In this document: one piece after another, positions 44,991-54,283 of the stretch
How positions within the stretch are numbered: position 1 is the stretch's first letter
Layout of the letters: each line of letters opens with the position of its first letter
Source of the DNA: an uncultured Maricaulis sp.
Lineage (GTDB): Bacteria > Pseudomonadota > Alphaproteobacteria > Caulobacterales > Maricaulaceae
Direction of reading: 5' to 3'
DNA length: 64,000 bases
Assembly (NCBI RefSeq): GCF_947259345.1
Contig: NZ_CAMYLS010000015.1
Span: 1 to 64,000, forward strand
Translations under genes and position numbers: made by a program
Notes under the pieces: model-generated
Seen by the model: only the letters and a program-made list of their open reading frames with translations
Database searches by the model: none
What the model was told of the DNA's origin: nothing

Positions 44991-45080
44991 CCTCAGGCGG
45001 AACTGTCTCCCCCCGAACAGGGGAGGGCAGAGGCCGGTAAATGCGCTAGGCTGGCGCCTGTTCAATGAGGAGATACCCTG

Positions 45081-45467
45081 ATGATTGTCAGCCTGATCGC
45101 CAGTCTTGCCAGCCTTGCCGCGACCGAATTCCCCGATGATCCGGAGCAGTTTTCTGCCTGGATGCAGCAATCCTGTCAGGTCCAGCAAATGCGCCGGTCG
45201 GGTGGTGAGCCATCCGATCACGAGGCCTTTTGCAGCTGCCTTGATGGTGCGTTGAGCGCGGGCCTGTCGCCCGCCGCCTATCGGGTCATCGCGCTGGGCT
45301 CTCAGGGCGCGATCCAGGGCGAGGCCATGGTTGATGACTGGGAGGCCGCGCGTGATGCCGCAGCGACCGAAGTTGCGACCCTGGATCCCGAGGAACAGGC
45401 GGCGATCCAGCCGGCGCTTCAGTCCGGTCTCGGTATCTGTCTGCCCATGTCCTATCAGGGCGAGTAA
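45081..45467 (+). CDS. Hypothetical exported protein, 128 aa
   Basis: I do not recognise this protein. A short hydrophobic start (MIVSLIASLASLAA) is a plausible signal peptide. The mature part has four cysteines (SCQVQ, FCSCLD and ICLP), with FCSCLDGAL suggesting a small helical disulphide-linked domain; helical, acidic composition. AGGAGATACCC lies before ATG 45081. Such small secreted cysteine proteins are common and mostly uncharacterised in this group. Convergent with the serine hydrolase at 45582. Confidence 0.65.
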   Translation: MIVSLIASLASLAATEFPDDPEQFSAWMQQSCQVQQMRRSGGEPSDHEAFCSCLDGALSAGLSPAAYRVIALGSQGAIQGEAMVDDWEAARDAAATEVATLDPEEQAAIQPALQSGLGICLPMSYQGE

Positions 45468-45507
45468 CCGGGCGCCGGTCAATCGCCCCGAAGGCGCAAT
45501 CGCCCTG

Positions 45508-45545
45508 GCAAGGAGCAGACAGCTTGAGCTCTGCCCCCTCCTTGC
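45508..45545. terminator. Stem-loop between convergent genes
   Basis: GCAAGGAG / CTCCTTGC outer stem with an inner GCAGA / TCTGC stem. It lies between the hypothetical gene (stop 45467) and the hydrolase (stop 45582) and may end both transcripts; there is no clear U-tract. Confidence 0.4.
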
Positions 45546-45581
45546 AGGTTGAAAGCGACGTAGCGGATGTAGGCGCCGGTG

Positions 45582-47096
45582 CTATTGCGCACCAGTTTCC
45601 AGTTCGGCGATACGGGTCCGGGCATTCTCGCACCAGCCGCATCCGCCGTCGTCCGGCGCCAGCGTCAGCGATGTGCGGAAAGCTGAGAGCGCGGCCTCGG
45701 TATTGCCCAGCGCGAATTGCCCTTCACCGAGGCTGTCATACAGATTGCCATCGCCCGGGAAGAGCGTGGTGTTCAACTCGAACAGGGCGACGGCCCAGTC
45801 ACCGCGTTCTTCACCCAGCAGATAAAAGCCGACCCGGTTGAGAATGCGGCGGTCGCTGAGCTCGCGCCCGGAAATCATTTCCAGGTGCGCGGGCAGATCG
45901 GCGACCCGCTCAACTGGCTGGCTCTGGCTGAACTGGTTGATCAGCGTATAGGGCGAGGCGTGAACCGGGTTGGCCTCGTAGGCCGGGTCTACCAGCATGC
46001 GACGCACCACCGGGCCCATGCGATCCGCGGCGGGGCGGCTTTCATTGGTCCAGTGCATGATCAGAATGTCGTCTGCCGGATAGCGGCGGATCGTGGCATT
46101 GAAGAGCCCGTTCGAGCCGGCATGATTGACGGGCATTCCCTCGGATCCAGTTTCCACGATCCAGCCATAGCCATAATGATCCGGATCGCCTGCTTCCCAA
46201 GGGACATGCGGTGCCTGCATCTGTGCGGTGGATTCCGCGGATAGAATAGTGCCGTCCTGCAGCGCGCGGTGCCATTTGCCCATGTCGACAAGCGTTGTGT
46301 AGAGGCCGCCATTGCCCAACATGTGCCAAGAGACTTCCTCTTCGCGCCACCGGTCGATGAAGCTGCCGATATCGGCCCGTTCAGGGTCCAGGAAGCCATG
46401 GAAATACATGTGCGCCAGGTCTTCATCAGCCCAGTCGCGCTGGCGATAACCGGTCTGGTCCATCCCGGCCGGGTCCAGAACTGCCTCGATCAGGAAGTGT
46501 TCATAATCCGTGCCGCTGACGTCCTCGATGATCGCGGCGAGAACTGTGTATCCGGCATTGCTGTATTCCAGCGACGTGCCCGGCTCACGGCTCAGCGGAC
46601 TGGCAAACAGCGCGGCAAAGAAATCTTCGCGTGACTTGTAGGGGCTGTGATCGCTGCCTTCATAACCGCCGGTATGGTCCGACAGGCCGGACGTGTGCGT
46701 CAGCAGCTGGTGGATGGTAATACCGGTCTTGTCTGCAGGCAGATCGGCAAAATACCGATCCAGTGTATCATTGACGCTCAGCTGGCCGCGCTCCTCGAGT
46801 ACCAGTATGGCCGCTGCGGTGAACTGTTTGGTCAGCGAGCCCATGTCGAACACGCTTTCCGGCGTTGCGGGATATTGCGCGCCGCGATTGGCCAGTCCGT
46901 ACCCGGTTGAAATGAGGGTTTCATCACCGATCGTGACCAAGAGGCCGCCGGCCGAGCCAACCGCCTCTGCCGTGGCGATATAGTCCGTGATGCGCCGCTC
47001 TGTGTCCTCGTTGATCGTCACGATCTGGGCGAATGCCGAAGAAGAAATGAGTGAGGTGGCCGCCAGAAGACTGGCCGCAAAAATCTTGAAAGACAT
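45582..47096 (-). CDS. Serine hydrolase, class C beta-lactamase fold with C-terminal TPR
   Basis: A 504-residue secreted S12-type hydrolase. The signal peptide ends SSAFAQ (about residue 24). Catalytic motifs are SLTK (87-90), YSN (178-180) and HAGS in NHAGSNGLF. The last 60 residues form a TPR-like pair of helices (DSLGEGQFALGNTEAALSAFRTSLTLAPDD), ending CGWCENARTRIAELE with a CxxC pair. The substrate is unknown: D-peptides, esters or beta-lactams. It is divergent from the glycine riboswitch and gcv operon. Confidence 0.85.
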   Translation of the reverse strand: MSFKIFAASLLAATSLISSSAFAQIVTINEDTERRITDYIATAEAVGSAGGLLVTIGDETLISTGYGLANRGAQYPATPESVFDMGSLTKQFTAAAILVLEERGQLSVNDTLDRYFADLPADKTGITIHQLLTHTSGLSDHTGGYEGSDHSPYKSREDFFAALFASPLSREPGTSLEYSNAGYTVLAAIIEDVSGTDYEHFLIEAVLDPAGMDQTGYRQRDWADEDLAHMYFHGFLDPERADIGSFIDRWREEEVSWHMLGNGGLYTTLVDMGKWHRALQDGTILSAESTAQMQAPHVPWEAGDPDHYGYGWIVETGSEGMPVNHAGSNGLFNATIRRYPADDILIMHWTNESRPAADRMGPVVRRMLVDPAYEANPVHASPYTLINQFSQSQPVERVADLPAHLEMISGRELSDRRILNRVGFYLLGEERGDWAVALFELNTTLFPGDGNLYDSLGEGQFALGNTEAALSAFRTSLTLAPDDGGCGWCENARTRIAELETGAQ

Positions 47097-47279
47097 GAAA
47101 CTATCCCGGGTTTGTACGCTGCTGTGATGTGAGCGGGACGCGATTTGGATGCAATCGGGACTCAGCGGGCTGCAGTCTCCGTACCTTGTCTGGGGAAGCA
47201 GTGTTCGCTTTATCCGTTTCCGGTCTTCCCCTGTCCTGTCAGGGCGAGTAATTCCTCACGATTTTACCGCCGCCCGCGA

Positions 47280-47307
47280 TTGACTCTCGGGCCCGGAATC
47301 ATAGAGT
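47280..47307 (+). promoter_or_regulatory. Candidate promoter of the gcv operon
   Basis: TTGACT and TAGAGT with a 16-base spacer, about 55 bases upstream of the first glycine aptamer. Between 47097 and 47622 the other content is the riboswitch and the hydrolase leader. Confidence 0.4.
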
Positions 47308-47360
47308 CCGCGGCAATCGCAAAACCCGCATGAAAGCGGGCGGAGCGGGACCAAACTCCC

Positions 47361-47565
47361 CGCGGGAGAGACCGGCGAATATGCCGGCGCCGAAGGCGCA
47401 ACCGCCCCGGAAACGCTCAGGCCAAGGGACCGCGGGAGAGACGAACGCTGGAAAGCGGGTGAGGGATCAGTCCCTTGCCCCACCGACGGAGCAAGTGCGG
47501 CCGGTCCCGATCGGGGGGCATTAGCGGCGCGCACGGAATCTCTCAGGTATTCGGGACAGCGGGGG
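47361..47565 (+). ncRNA. Tandem glycine riboswitch (gcvT element)
   Basis: Two glycine aptamers in series. The first starts CGCGGGAGAGACCGGC (47361) and ends with AAACGCTCAGGCCAAGGGACCG; the second starts GCGGGAGAGACGAACGC (about 47432) and ends TCTCTCAGGTATTCGGGACAG (about 47540-47559). The GGGAGAGA…CTCAGG(C/T)…GGGACAG pattern, repeated, is the defining signature. It lies 60 bases upstream of gcvT and is expected to switch on the operon when glycine is plentiful. Confidence 0.93.
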
Positions 47566-47622
47566 CGATCAGCTTGCAGGCCTTGCCGGGCGTGCAGGAT
47601 CGCACCTTTGCAAGGACCCGAC

Positions 47623-48720
47623 ATGACCGAAACGCTTCACAAGACACCGCTCCACGCCCTCCATGTCGAGCTTGGCGGCAAGATGGTGCCCTTCGCCGAC
47701 TATGACATGCCGGTGCAATACCCGCTCGGCATCATGGGCGAGCACAGGCATTGCCGCGACAAGGTCGGCCTGTTCGACGTCTCCCATATGGGCCAGGCGC
47801 GCTATGTCGGTGACGAGGCGGCGCTGGAAGCCCTTTTGACCTGCGACCTGACCGAGATCAGCGCCGGCGAACAGAAATACACCCTCCTGCCCAATGAGCG
47901 CGGCGGTATCCGCGACGACCTGATGGTCTCGCGCCCGGATGGCAATGGCATTTACCTGGTCGTCAATGCCGCCACCAAGGATGCCGACTTCGCCCATATC
48001 GAAGCGGCCACGGCCGGCAAGGGCACACTGACCCGCATTCCCGAGCGCGCGCTTCTCGCGCTGCAGGGTCCGGCGGCGAAGGATGTCATGGCGCGGCTCT
48101 GCCCGGAGGCCTGCAAGATGGTCTTCATGCAGTGCGGCGTGTTCACGCTGGACGGCGTCGAGGTGATGATGTCGCGCTCGGGCTATACCGGCGAGGACGG
48201 GTTCGAGATTTCCATCCCCGCGGCCGAGGCCGACCGCATTGCGCGCCTGCTTCTGGCCCAGGACGAAGTCGAGGCCATCGGCCTTGGCGCCCGCGACAGC
48301 CTGCGCCTGGAAGCCGGCCTCTGCCTCTATGGGCACGACATGGACGAGAACCGCACGGCGGTCGAAGCCTCCCTGATCTGGGCCCTGGCCAAGACACGCC
48401 GGGAGCGTGGGGATTTCCCGGGCGCTGACGTGATCGCCAAGCAGATCGAAGAGAAGACCTGCCAGAAGCGGGTCGGCCTGACGCTGTCCGGCGCGCCGGC
48501 CCGCGAAGGCGCCGAGATCGCTGACAAGTCCGGCAATATCATCGGTGTCGTGACCTCCGGCGGCTTCGGCCCGACCGTGAACGGTCCGGTCGCCATGGGC
48601 TATGTGGACCGGGACTTCATGCAGCCGGGCACCGAAGTCGACATTCTCGTGCGCGGCAAGGCGCGCGCCGCCACCATCACCAAATTGCCGTTCGTACCGG
48701 CGAATTTCTATCGGGGCTGA
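47623..48720 (+). CDS. gcvT: Glycine cleavage system T protein (aminomethyltransferase)
   Basis: Transfers the methylene group from the lipoyl arm of GcvH to tetrahydrofolate, releasing ammonia. It has 365 residues. Conserved parts: ALHVELGGKMVPFADYDMPV (N terminus), FDVSHMGQ, RDDLMVSR (catalytic aspartate region), YTGEDGFEI and ARDSLRLEAGLCLYGHDMD. AAGGACCCGAC is upstream of ATG 47623; TTG 47608 is also in frame but less likely. It opens the operon gcvT-H-PA-PB under the riboswitch at 47361. Confidence 0.96.
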   Translation: MTETLHKTPLHALHVELGGKMVPFADYDMPVQYPLGIMGEHRHCRDKVGLFDVSHMGQARYVGDEAALEALLTCDLTEISAGEQKYTLLPNERGGIRDDLMVSRPDGNGIYLVVNAATKDADFAHIEAATAGKGTLTRIPERALLALQGPAAKDVMARLCPEACKMVFMQCGVFTLDGVEVMMSRSGYTGEDGFEISIPAAEADRIARLLLAQDEVEAIGLGARDSLRLEAGLCLYGHDMDENRTAVEASLIWALAKTRRERGDFPGADVIAKQIEEKTCQKRVGLTLSGAPAREGAEIADKSGNIIGVVTSGGFGPTVNGPVAMGYVDRDFMQPGTEVDILVRGKARAATITKLPFVPANFYRG

Positions 48721-48756
48721 GGCCCGACCATCTTTCTGGGGCAGGAGATTTAACCC

Positions 48757-49122
48757 ATGACCACGCGTTACACTGAAGACCATGAATGGATCACCGTTGA
48801 CGGCGATATCGCCACTGTCGGCATCACTGCCTACGCAGCCGGCCAGCTGGGCGATGTCGTCTTTGTCGAATTGCCGGAAGTCGGCAAGTCGCTGAGCAAG
48901 GGCGACGAGTTCGCCGTTGTTGAGTCGGTGAAGGCTGCCTCGGAAGTCTATGCCCCGGTCGATGGCGAGATCACCGCTATCAATGACGCGCTCGAAGGCG
49001 AGCCGGCCAAGGTCAATGAAGACGCCACCGGCGAGGGCTGGTTCGTCAAGATCAAGCTCGCCGACGCCTCCCAGCTCGACGGCCTGATGGACGAAGCCGC
49101 CTACACCGCACACACCGCATAA
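48757..49122 (+). CDS. gcvH: Glycine cleavage system H protein
   Basis: Small lipoylated carrier that shuttles the aminomethyl group between P, T and L proteins. It has 121 residues. The lipoylation lysine is Lys59 in [18 protein letters not shown], the canonical site, and the N terminus starts YTEDHEWI, typical of GcvH. AGGAG lies upstream of ATG 48757. It sits 36 bases after gcvT and 13 bases before gcvPA. Confidence 0.97.
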   Translation: MTTRYTEDHEWITVDGDIATVGITAYAAGQLGDVVFVELPEVGKSLSKGDEFAVVESVKAASEVYAPVDGEITAINDALEGEPAKVNEDATGEGWFVKIKLADASQLDGLMDEAAYTAHTA

Positions 49123-49135
49123 AAGGGAAGACCCT

Positions 49136-50479
49136 ATGCGATACCTCCCCCACACAGATACCGACCGGAAGGCCATGCTCGATGCGATCGGCGTGGCCTC
49201 CATCGACGACCTGTTCACCGATGTGCCGGAAGCGGCGCGTCTGGATGGTCTGATCGACCTGCCGACCAAGCAGGGCGAATTGCAGGTCGAACGGGCCCTG
49301 TCGGCCATGGCGTCGCGCAATATCGCCGCCAGCCAGGCGCCCTTCTTTGTGGGGGCAGGTGCCTACAAGCACCATATTCCCTCGACCGTGGATCACCTGA
49401 TCCAGCGTTCCGAATTCCTGACCGCCTATACGCCCTACCAGCCGGAAATCTCCCAGGGGACCTTGCAGACCCTGTTTGAATTCCAGACCCAGGTCGCGCT
49501 TCTCACCGGCATGGATGTGGCCAATGCCTCCATGTATGACGGCTCCACGGCCTGCGCCGAAGCGGTCATGATGGCCGCCCGCGTCACGCGCCGGAACAAG
49601 GCTGTCATGGCCGGCTCGGTCCACCCGCATTATGTCGAGGCCTCGCAGACCCTGGCCAAGTATTCCGACGTCTCCATCTCTGTGACCGATGCGGCGCCGG
49701 CCGATCTGGATGCCGTGATTGCCGAGATCGACGACACGACCGCCTGCGTCGTCATCCAGACGCCGGACATTTTCGGTCGCCTGCACGATCTGCGCGAAGT
49801 CTCCCGCATCGCCCATGAAAAGGGCGCGCTGGTCATCGCTGTTTTCACCGAAGCCGTGTCGCTGGGCCTGGTCGAGGCGCCGGGGAATATGGGTGCGGAC
49901 ATCGCTGTGGGTGAGGGCCAGTCGATCGGCGTCGGTCTGAATTTCGGCGGGCCCTATGTCGGCCTCTTTGCCTGCAAGAATGATCGTCGTTTCATCCGCC
50001 AGATGCCGGGCCGTCTGGCTGGCGAGACCATCGATGCCGATGGCCGCCGTGGTTATGTGCTGACCCTGTCGACCCGCGAGCAGCATATCCGCCGTGACAA
50101 GGCGACGTCGAATATCTGCACCAATGCCGGCCTGTGCTCGCTGGCCTGGACCATCCACATGACGCTCTTGGGCGAAAAGGGTCTGACCACGCTGGCCCGT
50201 CTCAATCACGAGACCGCCTGTGAGCTGGCCGATGCGCTGGGCTCCATCCCGGGCGTGGAAGTGGTCAATGACAGCTTCTTCAACGAGTTCACCCTGTTGC
50301 TGCCGAAGAATGCGGACCAGGTAGTGAATGAGCTGGCTCATGTCGGCGTGCTGGGCGGTGTCCCCGCCAGCCGCCTCTATCCGGGTCGGTTCGAGAATTA
50401 TCTCATCGTCGCCGCGACCGAAACCAACACGCCGGAAGACATCGCTGTCTTCGCGAAGGCTCTGGCTGGAGTGCTGTAA
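49136..50479 (+). CDS. gcvPA: Glycine dehydrogenase (decarboxylating), subunit 1
   Basis: First half of the two-subunit P protein, 447 residues, which with subunit 2 decarboxylates glycine using pyridoxal phosphate. Markers are [53 protein letters not shown] and [18 protein letters not shown]. This half carries no PLP lysine, as expected; it provides substrate and structure. Split GcvP is the usual form in many alphaproteobacteria. One base separates its stop from gcvPB. Confidence 0.97.
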   Translation: MRYLPHTDTDRKAMLDAIGVASIDDLFTDVPEAARLDGLIDLPTKQGELQVERALSAMASRNIAASQAPFFVGAGAYKHHIPSTVDHLIQRSEFLTAYTPYQPEISQGTLQTLFEFQTQVALLTGMDVANASMYDGSTACAEAVMMAARVTRRNKAVMAGSVHPHYVEASQTLAKYSDVSISVTDAAPADLDAVIAEIDDTTACVVIQTPDIFGRLHDLREVSRIAHEKGALVIAVFTEAVSLGLVEAPGNMGADIAVGEGQSIGVGLNFGGPYVGLFACKNDRRFIRQMPGRLAGETIDADGRRGYVLTLSTREQHIRRDKATSNICTNAGLCSLAWTIHMTLLGEKGLTTLARLNHETACELADALGSIPGVEVVNDSFFNEFTLLLPKNADQVVNELAHVGVLGGVPASRLYPGRFENYLIVAATETNTPEDIAVFAKALAGVL

Positions 50480-50480
50480 G

Positions 50481-52070
50481 ATGGGCATGAACACACAAGG
50501 ACGTCCCACCCGCATGGCCGGGAATATCGCCCCCGATAATCTGGCAACCGGTGGCTATGCCGACACCATCTCCGGCAGCCGCGGTCTCGACCAGGCCGAG
50601 GCGCTCATCTTCGAGCGCGGCGCCATGGATCGCTGCGGTGTCGACCTGCCAGAACCCAAGGGTCTCAAGACCCGCCTGGGCGGCCAGGAGCGCAAGGGCG
50701 AGATCGGCCTGCCCGGCCTCGCCGAGCCGGAGACGATGCGTCATTATGTGCGCCTCAGCCGGAAGAATTACGCCATCGATCTGGGCCTCTACCCGCTCGG
50801 CTCGTGCACGATGAAGCATAATCCGCGTCTCAATGAGAAAGTCGCGCGTATGCCCGGCTTCGCCGATGTGCACCCGCTGCAGCCGGCCTCGACCGTGCAA
50901 GGCGCCTATCAGCTGATGGGTGAGCTCTCGCATTGGCTGATGACGCTGACCAACATGCCCGCCGTCGCCCTGTCGCCGAAAGCCGGTGCCCATGGTGAAT
51001 TCTGCGGCATGATGGCGATCCGCGCCCGTCTGGACGCGGATGGCGAAAGCAATCGCCGCCGTGTCCTGGTGCCCGAAAGCGCCCATGGCACCAATCCGGC
51101 CACCGCGGTCCAGTGCGGCTTCACCGTGGACGAGATCCCGGCCGACAAGACCGGCCGTGTCGACATGGAGGCCTTCAAGGCCAAGCTCGGTGATGATGTC
51201 GCCGGCATCATGCTGACCAATCCCAATACCTGCGGCCTGTTCGAGCGGGATATTCGGGAAATTGCCGACCTGATCCACGAAGCAGGCGGCTATTTCTACT
51301 GCGACGGCGCCAATTTCAACGCCATTGTCGGCCGGGTCCGCCCGGGCGATCTTGGCGTTGATGCGATGCATATCAATCTGCACAAGACCTTCTCCACCCC
51401 GCATGGCGGCGGTGGCCCGGGTTCCGGCCCGACTGTGCTCTCCGAGGCGCTCGCGCCCTATGCGCCGGTCCCCTATGTCGTCGAGAACGGCAAGGGCGGC
51501 TGGGAGCTGGTCGAGCACATGGACGATGCTGAGGGCGATCCCTTTGGTCGCATGGCGGCCTTCCATGGCCAGATGGGCATGTTCACCCGCGCGCTCACCT
51601 ACATGATGAGCCATGGCTCGGATGGGCTGAAACAGGTCGCCGAGGATGCGGTGCTCAACGCCAATTACATCCAGGCCCGCCTCAGCCATGTCATGACGGC
51701 CGCCTTCGAAGGCACTTGCATGCACGAGGCGCTGTTTGACGACCGCTTCCTAAAGGACACAGGGGTGACCACGCTCGATTTCGCCAAGGCGATGATCGAT
51801 GAGGGTTATCACCCGATGACCATGTATTTCCCGCTGGTCGTCCATGGCGCCATGCTGATCGAGCCGACCGAGACCGAATCGATGAGTGGCCTCGACCGCT
51901 TCATTGACGTGCTTGAAGCGCTCGCCACCGCGGCCAAGGAGGGTGACACCGACCGCTTCCTGGCGGCCCCGGTGCACGCGCCGACCAAGCGCCTGGACGA
52001 GACGCGGGCTGCGCGCCAGCCGGTCCTGCGCTGGACTGCGCCGACCGATACGGTCGAAGCCGCAGAATAG
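50481..52070 (+). CDS. gcvPB: Glycine dehydrogenase (decarboxylating), subunit 2
   Basis: Catalytic half of P protein, 529 residues. The PLP-binding lysine is Lys302 in HINLHKTFSTPHGGGGPGSG. Other conserved parts are LYPLGSCTMKHNPRLNE (104-120), HGTNPATAVQCGF and YFYCDGANFNAI. The start was placed at ATG 50481, one base past the gcvPA stop; ATG 50487 is also possible. A longer frame opens upstream at 50328 but runs through gcvPA and is not the start. Last gene of the operon. Confidence 0.97.
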   Translation: MGMNTQGRPTRMAGNIAPDNLATGGYADTISGSRGLDQAEALIFERGAMDRCGVDLPEPKGLKTRLGGQERKGEIGLPGLAEPETMRHYVRLSRKNYAIDLGLYPLGSCTMKHNPRLNEKVARMPGFADVHPLQPASTVQGAYQLMGELSHWLMTLTNMPAVALSPKAGAHGEFCGMMAIRARLDADGESNRRRVLVPESAHGTNPATAVQCGFTVDEIPADKTGRVDMEAFKAKLGDDVAGIMLTNPNTCGLFERDIREIADLIHEAGGYFYCDGANFNAIVGRVRPGDLGVDAMHINLHKTFSTPHGGGGPGSGPTVLSEALAPYAPVPYVVENGKGGWELVEHMDDAEGDPFGRMAAFHGQMGMFTRALTYMMSHGSDGLKQVAEDAVLNANYIQARLSHVMTAAFEGTCMHEALFDDRFLKDTGVTTLDFAKAMIDEGYHPMTMYFPLVVHGAMLIEPTETESMSGLDRFIDVLEALATAAKEGDTDRFLAAPVHAPTKRLDETRAARQPVLRWTAPTDTVEAAE

Positions 52071-52080
52071 GCCTGCCTTG

Positions 52081-52111
52081 ATCCGGGATCGCCGCGGCGG
52101 TGATCCCGGAT
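52081..52111. terminator. Hairpin after the gcv operon
   Basis: ATCCGGGATC / GATCCCGGAT, 10-bp inverted repeat with GC-rich loop, just after the gcvPB stop. It continues into GGATGACAGG, like the palindromic repeats at 370-636, so it may be a repeat remnant that also terminates transcription. The 328-base interval 52071-52398 holds no gene that I can support. Confidence 0.45.
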
Positions 52112-52398
52112 GACAGGCGGCTAGATCGCCGGATAAATTATTCCCACTTTCACGGTCGTGGCCCGCCTGCGGCAGTGCAGCAGCGAACCGGGTGTGCGGA
52201 ACCCCCTTTCCTGCAATGCCGGTTCGTGAAACCGGTGCGCAGATACAACATGCCGAAGGCGAGTGACAGCGGCCGCCCGAATTTCGGCGCTTTTGTCTCG
52301 CATTGGGGTGATGTTTACGCGTTTATGGTTGTCTGTTCGTCCGCGCGTCCCATATCGGAGATGCGCCCCGACGAACGGGGTTGGAGATGGTTGCAGCG

Positions 52399-52704
52399 AT
52401 GAATGAGAGCCTGAATGGTTGGGCCAAGAGCCACCCGATCGGCGCCTTTGTCGTGCTGATCATCCGTGGCTTTTGTATCGCCATCGGCCTTGTCCTGATG
52501 GTGCTCTCGGTCCCGATTGCCATCCTGACACCTTTTCCACTCGTACCGATCGGCGCCTTTGTCGGCCTCTTTGGCCTGGTCCTTGTGGCCGGCGCGTCCA
52601 AGACGCTGCACAGCAAGATCACCGACCTGCTGCGCAAAGTGCCCTGGCTCTGGAAGCGCGTGCGCTGGGCCTTCGGCGAAAAGGATACGGATCCGGCCGA
52701 ATAG
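52399..52704 (+). CDS. Small integral membrane protein, 101 aa
   Basis: A short protein with two hydrophobic helices (about residues 13-38 and 40-62: IGAFVVLIIRGFCIAIGLVLM and AILTPFPLVPIGAFVGLFGLV) and a basic C-terminal tail (LLRKVPWLWKRVRWAFGE). Proline-rich TPFPLVP between the helices gives a hairpin-like turn. It resembles the uncharacterised PGPGW/YrhK-like family but I am not sure. GGAGATGG upstream favours ATG 52399; TTG 52381 and ATG 52387 are alternatives. Convergent with gdhA. Confidence 0.7.
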   Translation: MNESLNGWAKSHPIGAFVVLIIRGFCIAIGLVLMVLSVPIAILTPFPLVPIGAFVGLFGLVLVAGASKTLHSKITDLLRKVPWLWKRVRWAFGEKDTDPAE

Positions 52705-52723
52705 TCGGGCCGGCGCGGTACAA

Positions 52724-54070
52724 CTAGCCCACGCCCTGAGCGATCATCGCCTCTGCCAGCCGGTGGAAAGCGGCAATATTGGCACCGGCCGCATAGTCGC
52801 CCTCGCGCGGTGCCGCCTCGCAGCATTGCTCGAAGATATGGCTCATGACATTGCGCAATTCGTCGTCAAGCGCGGACGGGTTGAGCGCGGAGAAGCGGGC
52901 ATTGCGCGCCATTTCGAACCCAGAGACCGCGACGCCGCCGGCATTGGCGGCCTTGGACGGTGCATAGACCAGACCCTCGGCCTCGCGCAGGAATTTCTGG
53001 GCCTGGGCGGTGGAAGCCATGTTGGAGCCCTCCGCCACCATCCAGCAACCCGTCTCCGCCAATCGGCGGGCGTCGGCCTCGTCGAGCTCGTTCTGGGTTG
53101 CGCAGGGCATGGCGATATCGCCATCGACCTCGAAGGCCGACAAGCCGTCATGCCAGCTGGCGCCAACCTCGCCTGCGAGCCTCGACAGATCACGCTCGCC
53201 CGCCGCGCGGGCTTCGCGAAGGCTTAGTATGGCCGCGTGGTCTGCACCGTCCTTCCAGATCAGCGTACCGGCGCGACCGGACAGTGTTTTGACTTTGGCG
53301 CCCTGGGCAATCAGGCATTCGGCGGCATGGCTGGCGACATTGCCACTTCCCGAGACAATCACGCTGTGACCCTCCATCTCCTTGCCGACGGCCCTGGCTG
53401 CGAGCGCCGCAAAATGGACAAGGCCATGGCCGGTGGCCGCTTCGCGCACCGGCGATCCACCCCAGCCCGTTCCCTTGCCGGTCAATGCGCCTTCAAAGGC
53501 ATTGCTCATGCGTCGATACTGGCCGAACAGATAGCCGATCTCCCGCGTGCCAACATTGATGTCGCCCGCGGGTATGTCGGTGCGGGCACCGATATGCGGA
53601 GCCAGGCGCGTCATGAAAGCCTGGCAGAAACGCATGATTTCCTGCTCGCTGCAGCCACGCGGATCAAAATCGGCACCGCCTTTGGCGCCGCCGAGCGTGA
53701 GCGGTGTCAGCGCGTTCTTGAATGTCTGTTCCAGTGCCAGGAATTTGAGCTCGGACTCATGGACATCACCATGGAAACGCAGGCCGCCCTTGTAGGGGCC
53801 AAGCACATCGCTGTGCTGCACGCGCCAACCGCGATTGAGCGCGATCGAGCCGTCATCCCGGGTCCAGTTCACCTTGAAGCTGATGATGCGATCCGGCGCC
53901 ATCAGCCGCTCGATGACCCGCCAGTCTCGATAGCGCGGTGATTGTTCGATGACCGGCCAGACGTCGACAGCGATCTCCCGCAATGCTTGCAGATACTCGC
54001 CGTCCTCGTGATGGCCCCTTTCGGCGGCCTCGAGAAAAGAGTTCAGGTCGATAGGTGTGTTCTTTGTCAT
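52724..54070 (-). CDS. gdhA: Glutamate dehydrogenase, NADP-type hexameric
   Basis: Interconverts 2-oxoglutarate plus ammonia and glutamate. It has about 448 residues. Substrate and catalytic motifs: HSDVLGPYKGGLRFH, FKNALTPLTLGGAKGGADFDP (catalytic lysine in GGAKGG), DIPAGDINVGTREIGYLFGQY, and the nucleotide-binding VIVSGSGNVASHAAE. It resembles the hexameric anabolic form. The start is ATG 54070; GTG 54088 is in frame; neither has a clear ribosome-binding site. Divergent from dps over a 213-base region with several AT-rich stretches. It uses ammonia that the glycine system releases. Confidence 0.93.
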   Translation of the reverse strand: MTKNTPIDLNSFLEAAERGHHEDGEYLQALREIAVDVWPVIEQSPRYRDWRVIERLMAPDRIISFKVNWTRDDGSIALNRGWRVQHSDVLGPYKGGLRFHGDVHESELKFLALEQTFKNALTPLTLGGAKGGADFDPRGCSEQEIMRFCQAFMTRLAPHIGARTDIPAGDINVGTREIGYLFGQYRRMSNAFEGALTGKGTGWGGSPVREAATGHGLVHFAALAARAVGKEMEGHSVIVSGSGNVASHAAECLIAQGAKVKTLSGRAGTLIWKDGADHAAILSLREARAAGERDLSRLAGEVGASWHDGLSAFEVDGDIAMPCATQNELDEADARRLAETGCWMVAEGSNMASTAQAQKFLREAEGLVYAPSKAANAGGVAVSGFEMARNARFSALNPSALDDELRNVMSHIFEQCCEAAPREGDYAAGANIAAFHRLAEAMIAQGVG

Positions 54071-54283
54071 GCCGATAGAACTAATCACAAATATTCTGTC
54101 GACAATGAGAGTGCTGCGATCGGACTACAAAATTTTTTCCAATAAGGCGATCAAAAGTCGGCAGCAAAGGTAATGGGCATGTTTCGGATCTTTGCTTGTC
54201 TTGTAAAAACGTTCGGTACCCGCTGTTGAAATTCGTGAGGTGATTACTATTTGGGGATTATCGCAGCACTCAAGGAGGTTTTC

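Noticed and set aside
47569-49320. A 583-codon frame antisense to gcvT and gcvH
   Set aside because: Runs across two well-supported genes and has no family resemblance.
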